In this document: in pieces, positions 59,077-64,000 of the stretch | Numbering within the stretch: position 1 is the stretch's first letter | Layout: every line of letters starts with the position of its first letter | Assembly: GCA_039026915.1 (NCBI GenBank) | Contig: JBCCLJ010000009.1 | Coordinates: forward strand, 1 to 64,000 | Direction: 5' to 3' | Length of the DNA stretch: 64,000 nt | Source: JBCCLJ01 sp039026915 | Lineage (GTDB): Bacteria > Acidobacteriota > Thermoanaerobaculia > Multivoradales > Multivoraceae | Program-made: the position numbers and the translations under genes | Notes under the pieces: generated by a model | What the model was told of the DNA's origin: nothing | What the model saw: the letters and a program-made list of their open reading frames with translations, nothing else | Databases searched by the model: none

Positions 59077-61209
59077 ATGAGTCTCTTCACCAACCGTCCA
59101 GGCATCGCACACATCGGCCTGCTGCTGATCGCCGCGATGCCCCTCAGCCTGGCCTCGGCAGCACGGGCACAGGAGCCAGAAAGCCCTCGGCCGATGACGG
59201 TCGACGATGCTCTGGCGATGCAGCGCATCGGCGATCCGGTCCTCTCGCCGGACGGCCGCACCGTGCTCTACACGCAGACGAGCAGCGACTGGGACGAGAA
59301 CAAGCGACACACGAAGGTCTACCGCGTGGACGACGACGGCAGCCAACCTTGGCAGTTCCTTGGCGAAGCCGGCGGCAGCCAGCTCGGCTTCTCCCCGGAC
59401 GGTCGCTACGTCACCCTGCTGCGCAAGAGCGAGAAGAAGGGCAAAGGAAAGGGCAAGCAGCAGATCTTCTGGATGCGCTCTTCCGGCGGCGAGGCCGTCG
59501 CGCTGACCGAGCATCCGAGCGGCGTCCGCCGCTACAAGTGGGCGGCGGACTCGCAGTCGCTCGTCTTCTTGGCGGAAGACGAGCGGAGCAAGGAAGAGCG
59601 CAAGGCGATCGAGAGCGGCGAAGACGCCGTCTTCGTCAACGAGGGCCCGAACGGCCAGAATCGAGGCCAGTGGACGAACCTCTGGCACTTCGACCTCGAG
59701 GCCAAAGAGTCCAAGCAGCTCACGAAAGCCCAGCACGTCATCTCGAGCTTCGACCTGTCTCCCAACGGCCGCCAGATCGCCTTCACGGCGCGCACCAGGA
59801 ACCGTCGCAACGACGGCTACCTCACGGAGGTCTTCGTCCAGGATCTCGAAAGCGGCGCGTCTCGTCGCCTGACGGAGAACGAGGCGCCCGAAAGCGGCGT
59901 CCTCTGGTCTCCGAAGGGGGACGTCTTTCTCTACTCCGCCGCGGACGACGAGACGTGGAAGAACCGCAACGACAAGATCTGGCTGATGGATCCCGAGCTC
60001 GGCGAGCACAGCCTGGTGAGCAGGAGCTACGAGGGAGCTATCCGTAACGTGACGTGGCATCCCGACGGCGAGGCGGTGTTCTTCACCGGCCAGCAGGGCA
60101 CGCAGAGCAACCTCTTCCGCATGGACGTGCGCAACGGCTCCTTCGAGCAGCTCAGCGACACCGACGGTTGGATGCGCATCTCCGCCTTCTCGAGCGACCG
60201 CTCCAAGGTTCTGTACAGCTACGACGATGCCGACACGCCGTCCGACCTGTGGCTCGCGGACTTGGAGGCCAGCGACGGTGAGAAGCCTCATGGGCTGCCA
60301 GCCCGGCGTCTGACCGACGCCAATCCCGCAGTGGCGAAGCTGCAGCTGGCACGGGCCGAGGTGGTCCGCTGGAAGAGCCGCGACGGCACGGAGATCGAGG
60401 GCCTCGTCCACTTCCCCGTCGGCTACCGCGAGGGCGAGAAGTACCCGCTGATGCTCAACATCCACGGCGGCCCCGCCGGCTTCTTCGCCAACAGCTTCCG
60501 CTCTTCCTACCACCTCTATGCAGGCCTCGGTTACCTCTCTCTCTCTCCCAACGTGCGCGGGTCGAGCGGCTACACGGACCGTCTCCAGGAAGGCAACACC
60601 GTCGAGCGTGATGACGGCATCGGCAAGGGCGACTACGACGACCTGATGACCGGCGTCGACGCGCTGATCGAGCGCGGCCTGGTCGACCCCGAAAAGATGG
60701 GGCTGCGCGGCTGGAGCTACGGCGGCATCCTGGGCGGCTGGACGATCACCCAGACGAACCGCTTCAAGGCGGCGTCGATCGGTGCCGGCGTCTACGACTG
60801 GACCAGCGAGTACGGCCCCGGCTTCAACCACGACGTCAAGCTGTGGCACATCGGCGGCACGCCTTGGGAGAACCCGGAGGGCTGGCGCAACCAGTCGGCG
60901 CTCACCTTCGTCGCCAACATCGAAACGCCGACGCTGCTCCTACACGGCGACGCCGACACCACCGACACCGAGCAGCAGAGCATGATGATGTTCGCGGCGA
61001 TCCAGGACGTCGGCAAGGCGCCGGTGCGCTACATCAAGTTCCCGCGACAGCCTCACGGCATCCGGGAACCGCGCCACGTGCGCATCAAAGACGTCGAGGA
61101 GATCCGCTGGATGCAGAAGCACGTGCTCGGCGTCGACTGGGAGCCGCCCAAACGCGAGAAGAAGAAGGACGAGGACTCCGACGAGGACGAGTCCGAAACC
61201 TCGAAGTAG
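59077..61209 (+). CDS. S9 family peptidase (DPP-IV/acylaminoacyl-peptidase-like), exported
   Basis: 710 residues; ATG 59077 with AGGAG 6 bp upstream and a signal peptide (IAHIGLLLIAAMPLSLASAARA). Beta-propeller repeats (LSPDGRTVLYTQTSS, FSPDGRYVTLL, LSPNGRQIAFTAR, WHPDGEAVFFTG) occupy residues 40-420. The catalytic alpha/beta hydrolase domain has S547 in LRGWSYGGILGG, Asp in LHGDADTTD and His in RQPHGIREP. A Lys/Glu/Asp-rich tail ends the chain. It cleaves short peptides in the periplasm. Confidence 0.94.
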   Translation: MSLFTNRPGIAHIGLLLIAAMPLSLASAARAQEPESPRPMTVDDALAMQRIGDPVLSPDGRTVLYTQTSSDWDENKRHTKVYRVDDDGSQPWQFLGEAGGSQLGFSPDGRYVTLLRKSEKKGKGKGKQQIFWMRSSGGEAVALTEHPSGVRRYKWAADSQSLVFLAEDERSKEERKAIESGEDAVFVNEGPNGQNRGQWTNLWHFDLEAKESKQLTKAQHVISSFDLSPNGRQIAFTARTRNRRNDGYLTEVFVQDLESGASRRLTENEAPESGVLWSPKGDVFLYSAADDETWKNRNDKIWLMDPELGEHSLVSRSYEGAIRNVTWHPDGEAVFFTGQQGTQSNLFRMDVRNGSFEQLSDTDGWMRISAFSSDRSKVLYSYDDADTPSDLWLADLEASDGEKPHGLPARRLTDANPAVAKLQLARAEVVRWKSRDGTEIEGLVHFPVGYREGEKYPLMLNIHGGPAGFFANSFRSSYHLYAGLGYLSLSPNVRGSSGYTDRLQEGNTVERDDGIGKGDYDDLMTGVDALIERGLVDPEKMGLRGWSYGGILGGWTITQTNRFKAASIGAGVYDWTSEYGPGFNHDVKLWHIGGTPWENPEGWRNQSALTFVANIETPTLLLHGDADTTDTEQQSMMMFAAIQDVGKAPVRYIKFPRQPHGIREPRHVRIKDVEEIRWMQKHVLGVDWEPPKREKKKDEDSDEDESETSK

Positions 61210-61225
61210 CCTTTGCCAGGCCGCC

Positions 61226-61621
61226 TCAGACGGCAGCGCGGCGCTGCAGCCACAGCATCGCGACGCCGACTCCGGCGATGACCGGCCCTTCGCCGGCGAC
61301 CCAGAAGAGCGGCATGCCGGCGAAGAGGTCGATGCCGAAGAGAAAGGCACCGATGAGGATGTTCGTCGCTCCGATCAAGCGAATCAGATCGGCGTACTTC
61401 TCCGTGTCGGTCGAAGCGAGCCAGACGAACAGGCCGCGCGTCGCGTACATGACGGCGACCGAGCGCGTCAGGTACTCGATGATCGGCTCCTGTGGCAGCT
61501 CGCCCAATCCCAGGGAGGCGTGGGAGGCGACCATCCATCGCGTCGGCAGGAAGACGGCCGCAAAGGCAACGGTGAGAATGAGCGCATCGAAGCGCAGGAA
61601 CCAGACGAGTAGGCGCTGCAT
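61226..61621 (-). CDS. Small four-helix membrane protein
   Basis: 131 residues from ATG 61621. Four hydrophobic segments (LVWFLRFDALILTVAFAAVFLP; YLTRSVAVMYATRGLFVWLAS; YADLIRLIGATNILIGAFLFGIDLF; PLFWVAGEGPVIAGVGVAMLWLQ). The conserved-looking R-S-x-A-x-M-Y and a GAT-N motif recur in small bacterial membrane proteins of unknown function. Converges on the S9 peptidase gene. Confidence 0.75.
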   Translation of the reverse strand: MQRLLVWFLRFDALILTVAFAAVFLPTRWMVASHASLGLGELPQEPIIEYLTRSVAVMYATRGLFVWLASTDTEKYADLIRLIGATNILIGAFLFGIDLFAGMPLFWVAGEGPVIAGVGVAMLWLQRRAAV

Positions 61622-61699
61622 CGGTGGGGGTCCCTTTCGGTCGAATCGCGGAGACTGCGGGCTCACCGTAGCACTCGCCCCTCGCTCGCCGACAATCGC

Positions 61700-64000
61700 C
61701 TAACGGCGACGTCTCCTCGGAGGCTCGGCATTCGCCGGATCGTCGGGCCAGGAGTGCTTCGGGTAGCGCCCCGCGAGGTCCTTCTTCACCAGAGCGTAGG
61801 AGCCGGCCCAGAAGCCGGCCAGGTCGGAGGTCACCTGCTGGGCACGCTGGCTCGGGGCGAGAAGATGCAGAAGCACCGGGCGCCGGCCGCCGTCGACAGT
61901 CGGAGTCTGGCGAACGCCGAAGAGGAACTGGATCTGCAGCGCCAGGATCGGGTCTTCGTCGACTCTCGCCGTGTAGGTGATGCGCGCGCGGCGACCGTTC
62001 TCGAGATCGATCGCTTCGGGCGCGAGCTCGTCGAGCGTCTGCCGCAGGTTCCAATCCAGCAGGCCGAGCAGCAGGGCGTGAAGATCGAGCGCCCTGAGAT
62101 CGGCGGCGGAGCGCTTGCCGCGCACAAAGAGAGGCAGCGACACGAGGAGCTCTTCTCGCAGGTCCGGCAGGCCGAGTTCGGGGCGCCAGGAGGCGAGCTT
62201 GTTCACGCGAGCGAGCAGCTGCTGGACGCGCCCTTCAGAGAAGTCGAGATAGGTCTCGGGTTCGCTCCGTGCGGCGGCGACCAGCGCCGCCTCCGTCTCT
62301 TCCGGGGTCGGCACCGCGTCGACGCGGTCCAGCACGAGATCGAGAAAGCGACGCTGTCGTTGCGCCGTCGGCCGCTCGGCCGAGGCGTCCCAGCCGACGA
62401 CGCGCTCCTCGACGACGTCCGCGGCAGGCAGCCAGCTCTCCTCCAAGCTCGTCGCCAGGAAGACCAGCGGCTCGCGGGGCGAGCCCGCGGCGCCGACCGA
62501 GGCAGAGGCTCGACCGACATCGAGAGCGAGGAAGAGAGGCGCGCGAACGACCGAGCTGCGCGCCAGGCGCACGCCCTGGCCGCCGACCATTAGAGCCCGC
62601 GACGTGTCACCACTCGGCCTGCGCTTCGCGACGCGGTCAGGAAAGGCGGCAAGGAGCGCACGGCTCAGCGCCTCGTCCTCGTCGGCTGCGGCTTCAGCGG
62701 GTTCTGGAGCCTCCTCCGCAGCCCGTGCCGCCAGGCGACGAGCAACATCGACGACGCGACGCGCCCTGGCGACGACCAGGCTGCGCGGCGCCCTGCCTCG
62801 CTGCAGCTCCTCCAGCGCTCGAATTCGCTCGTCGAGATCCGAACGTCCCGGCGGTGCCTGCCACTCCGGATCCTGCCCACCGCGATCCTGACGTCGGAAG
62901 ACGTCGCGCTCCTGCAACAACCCCGCGGCCAGAGACGCCCGTTCCAGCACTCCCAGCGAACGACCGGTGAGCAGGAGGCGCGCGAGCCTTGGAGCGCAGC
63001 CCAGACGAGTCGCCGCGACGCCCTCGGCGGTCGCGACCCAGCCGTCGCCGTCGCGCTCGAGGAGGCGCAGGCGTTCGAGGATCCCGAGCGCCTGGATCGC
63101 GCGCCCCGGATCAGGGGATTCCACCCATGGAAAGTCGAGCGGCTGACGCTCGCCCCAGGCGACGAGGCCCAGAAGGGCACCCGAAAGGTCGGCGCGACGC
63201 ACCTCGGGGGGCGTGCTCGCCAGGCGCTGTGACTCCTCGGAGGCCGTCCACAGACGGAGGCAGTGCCCGGCCGCGAGACGCCCGGCGCGGCCGGCTCGCT
63301 GCGCCGCCGAGCTGCGGGAGATCGCGCGCAGCTCGAGACGGTCGAAGCCGGTGGCCGGGTCGAGCTCCAGTCGTCGCTCGAGGCCGCTGTCGACGACCCA
63401 GGTCACTCCCTCCACCGTCACCGACGTCTCGGCGACGTTCGTGGCGAGCACGACCCGCCGGTTCGCCCCCGAACGCAGCGCGGCACTCTGGCGCTCCATC
63501 GGCAGGTCGCCGTAGAGCTCGTGCACCTCTGCGTTCAGCCCCTCGAGCTCGCCGCGCACGCGTCGAATCTCCGCCACGCCCGGTAGGAAAGCCAGCACGT
63601 CGCCGCGCCGCTCTCTGGTCAAGATGCGCCGCACCGCTGCTGCGACGCGCGTTGCCACCGGCCGTTCGTCCGGTCGTTTCAGATACTCGATCTCCACGGG
63701 AAAGAGTCGCCCCTCGCTCTCCACGGTCGGACAGTCGCCGAGGCGGGCAGCGAGCGCGGCGACCTCGAGCGTCGCGGACATGGCGATCAACCAGAGGTCC
63801 TCGCGCACCGTCGAGCGGACGCGCTGTGTCATCGCCAATCCCAGGTCGATCGCCAGGCTGCGCTCGTGAAACTCGTCGAAGAGCACGGCTCCGACCCCCT
63901 CGAGAAAGGGATCGCGGTAGAGCCATCCGAGGAGAACGCCTTCGGTGACGAAGAGCACGCGGGTCGAGGCGCTCGACCGATCCTCGAAGCGCATTCGGTA
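61700..64000 (-). CDS. hrpB: ATP-dependent helicase HrpB (N-terminus beyond window)
   Basis: 767 residues visible; the gene continues past base 64000, so the Walker A motif is not seen. Present are VLFVTEGVLLGWL, motif II D-E-F-H (VLFDEFHERSLAIDLGLAM), motif III MSATLE, motif IV LAFLPGVAEIRRVRGEL, motif V VVLATNVAETSVTVEGVTWVVDSGLER and motif VI SSAAQRAGRAGRLAAGHCLRLW. The HrpB-specific C-terminal domain ends with FWAGSYALVKKDLAGRYPKHSWPDDP, very typical. DEAH/RHA-type RNA helicase; the E. coli protein's exact job is unclear. Confidence 0.95.
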   Translation of the reverse strand, partial: YRMRFEDRSSASTRVLFVTEGVLLGWLYRDPFLEGVGAVLFDEFHERSLAIDLGLAMTQRVRSTVREDLWLIAMSATLEVAALAARLGDCPTVESEGRLFPVEIEYLKRPDERPVATRVAAAVRRILTRERRGDVLAFLPGVAEIRRVRGELEGLNAEVHELYGDLPMERQSAALRSGANRRVVLATNVAETSVTVEGVTWVVDSGLERRLELDPATGFDRLELRAISRSSAAQRAGRAGRLAAGHCLRLWTASEESQRLASTPPEVRRADLSGALLGLVAWGERQPLDFPWVESPDPGRAIQALGILERLRLLERDGDGWVATAEGVAATRLGCAPRLARLLLTGRSLGVLERASLAAGLLQERDVFRRQDRGGQDPEWQAPPGRSDLDERIRALEELQRGRAPRSLVVARARRVVDVARRLAARAAEEAPEPAEAAADEDEALSRALLAAFPDRVAKRRPSGDTSRALMVGGQGVRLARSSVVRAPLFLALDVGRASASVGAAGSPREPLVFLATSLEESWLPAADVVEERVVGWDASAERPTAQRQRRFLDLVLDRVDAVPTPEETEAALVAAARSEPETYLDFSEGRVQQLLARVNKLASWRPELGLPDLREELLVSLPLFVRGKRSAADLRALDLHALLLGLLDWNLRQTLDELAPEAIDLENGRRARITYTARVDEDPILALQIQFLFGVRQTPTVDGGRRPVLLHLLAPSQRAQQVTSDLAGFWAGSYALVKKDLAGRYPKHSWPDDPANAEPPRRRRR

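Noticed and set aside
1..64000. CRISPR arrays, tRNA or rRNA genes, integrases, transposases, phage genes
   Set aside because: Looked for spaced direct repeats, tRNA cloverleaf ends, rRNA landmarks and recombinase motifs; none was seen.

Overview
The window is a high-G+C, gene-dense bacterial chromosome segment with no rRNA, tRNA, CRISPR array, insertion sequence or replication origin that I could find. The best lineage hint is an 810-residue FtsX/MacB-type orphan permease of the kind called ADOP, first described in Acidobacteria. Other hints are many secreted hydrolases, PQQ and cytochrome fusions, DUF4159, and an alkane-type CYP153 with its ferredoxin. An Acidobacteriota relative (Thermoanaerobaculia-like), perhaps marine because of the vanadium haloperoxidase, is a reasonable guess. 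It is an inference, and Myxococcota or Binatota-like lineages are not excluded. GTG and TTG starts and 1-4 bp stop/start overlaps are common.

Layout. 1-7 kb: the end of a crotonase, a P1-family peptidase, a methyltransferase and ADP-ribosylglycohydrolase pair, and a patatin lipase followed by a sulfatase. 7.1-14.4 kb: a plus-strand run with a PQQ dehydrogenase carrying an internal cytochrome c, an SDR, a GST, an isovaleryl-CoA-dehydrogenase-like enzyme, a lipoprotein hydrolase and a metallo-beta-lactamase-fold protein. 14.6-19.5 kb: an SDR, an epoxide hydrolase, a cytochrome c plus PHM-like copper monooxygenase fusion, and a divergent double TetR regulator. 19.6-22.8 kb looks like acquired material: an MFS pseudogene, an algal-type vanadium haloperoxidase, then a tandem-repeat block. 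22.8-26.9 kb: DUF4159, a class C serine hydrolase, and an ECF sigma / TM-HEAT protein / DUF4097 operon. 27.4-34.8 kb: a GPH symporter, an SDR, PurU, then a TetR-led group with a flavin monooxygenase-like protein, a CMD protein and a GST.

34.8-36.7 kb is an ECF41 sigma operon (membrane protein, CMD protein, sigma factor) with a matching upstream promoter. 36.7-41.9 kb: an amidohydrolase, a hybrid histidine kinase, and ferredoxin-CYP153 under a 20 bp palindrome. 41.9-44.5 kb: a zinc-ribbon membrane protein divergent from a Ser/Thr kinase. 44.6-48.7 kb: a lipoprotein, a degenerate NtrC-like regulator, then amt-PII behind a near-perfect sigma-54 promoter. 48.7-54.2 kb: a RelA/SpoT-like protein, a Bax-inhibitor-1 protein, an MFS transporter, a GT-C-like membrane protein and a TPR protein. 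54.2-64 kb: a GntR-SPFH operon, the ADOP permease, a DPP-like S9 peptidase, small membrane proteins and HrpB, cut by the window end.

Themes: lipid, hydrocarbon and xenobiotic oxidation (CYP153, acyl-CoA dehydrogenases, SDRs, epoxide hydrolase, GSTs) and nitrogen sensing, with a dense layer of transcriptional control. Two regulator genes (TetR at 30970, GntR at 56015) have -10 boxes exactly 6 bp before their ATG, which predicts leaderless mRNAs.
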